Source: an uncultured Christensenellaceae bacterium
Lineage (GTDB): Bacteria > Bacillota > Clostridia > Christensenellales > Borkfalkiaceae
Length of the DNA stretch: 6,873 nucleotides
NCBI GenBank assembly: GCA_910589015.1
Contig: CAJUSA010000028.1
Location: 1-6,873 of the forward strand
Direction of reading: 5' to 3'
The notes below the pieces were generated by a model, which worked only from the letters and a program-made list of their open reading frames with translations, was not told the origin of the DNA and did no database searches. The translations under genes and the position numbers were made by a program. Of this stretch, positions 6,597 to 6,873 are shown piece after piece; the stretch's first letter is position 1, and each line of letters begins with the position of its first letter.

Positions 6597-6873
6597 ATGA
6601 AAAAGATTTATATCGGTGCGGCATACTATCCCGAACTGTGGGAAGAGAGCGAAGTGGAAAAGGACATTGCCCGTTGCAAAGAGTACGGTGTAAACTGCTT
6701 GCGCGTGGGTGAGTTTGCCTGGGGTAAAATGGAGCCGAAAGAGGGCAAATACGACTTCGCCTGGCTTCTGCGCGTAGTAGAAAAACTGCACGAAAACGGC
6801 ATTTATACGGTGATGTGTACGCCCACCTGTACGCCTCCCCGTTGGATGCTGAACAAATACCCCGAAATGCGCA
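6597..6873 (+). CDS. Glycoside hydrolase family 42 beta-galactosidase, N-terminal part (3' end outside window)
   Basis: An ATG at 6597 opens a frame of 92 complete codons that runs off the window. The translation begins MKKIYIGAAYYPELW and continues with RVGEFAWGKMEP (residues 36-47), KYDFAWL (51-57) and TPTCTPPRWM (75-84). These are the first strands of a GH42 TIM barrel: family members typically read YYPEQW, RIGEFAWSRLEP and TPTATPPAWL at the same spacing. The catalytic acid/base and nucleophile glutamates lie further on and are not visible. There is no signal peptide, so the enzyme is cytosolic and would hydrolyse terminal beta-galactosides after import. It begins 20 bases after the upstream stop, with a weak AGG at 6584-6586 ten bases before the ATG, and is probably co-transcribed with the preceding gene. 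Beta-galactosidase is the usual activity; some GH42 enzymes prefer alpha-L-arabinosides or other galactosides. Confidence 0.92.
   Translation, partial: MKKIYIGAAYYPELWEESEVEKDIARCKEYGVNCLRVGEFAWGKMEPKEGKYDFAWLLRVVEKLHENGIYTVMCTPTCTPPRWMLNKYPEMR

Noticed and set aside
6582..6791. Minus-strand open frame opposite the start of the GH42 gene
   Set aside because: Antisense to a clearly recognisable GH42 N-terminus and lacking any domain signature.

Overview
The window reads as part of a carbohydrate-uptake and glycan-degradation locus of a bacterium, all on the + strand. It most likely comes from a Clostridia-type member of the Bacillota. The reasons are the binding-protein, permease, permease gene order with no ATPase gene beside it, the purine-rich Shine-Dalgarno sites (GGAGGG, GGAG, GAGG), the moderately GC-rich codons and the family types present. 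A gut anaerobe (Christensenellales-like) is a guess from codon style and gene content; nothing in the window fixes the taxon.

Layout. 1-419: the last 138 codons of an extracellular sugar-binding lipoprotein-type protein. 419-1390 and 1392-2348: two MalF/MalG-type permeases, packed with a 1-base overlap and a 1-base gap. 2349-2431: an 83-base spacer holding a 10-bp hairpin with an A-tract before it and only a weak T-rich stretch after it, so a leaky terminator or processing site is plausible. 2432-4438: a complete cytosolic GH3 beta-glycosidase with all recognisable catalytic residues. 4439-4584: a 146-base spacer, AT-rich in its second half, with an extended -10 promoter overlapped by two GCGGATAA direct repeats exactly 20 bp apart. 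4585-6576: a complete protein of the 'glutaminase A' (DUF5127/DUF4965/DUF1793) family without a signal peptide. 6597-6873: the first 92 codons of a GH42 beta-galactosidase, cut by the window end.

How it works together (inference). The binding protein and permeases import an oligosaccharide or glycoside intact, powered by an ATPase encoded elsewhere. GH3 and GH42 then remove terminal beta-linked sugars in the cytoplasm. The glutaminase-A-like protein sits directly upstream of GH42 and probably shares its transcript. Its name in databases derives from a secreted fungal glutaminase, and its place here makes an uncharacterised glycosidase the more attractive hypothesis. The substrate cannot be read from the sequence. 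The best leads are this protein, the promoter with spaced direct repeats, and a strong 9-bp hairpin just inside the first permease gene that could set the ratio of binding protein to permease. I saw no RNA genes, mobile elements, CRISPR arrays or phage genes.
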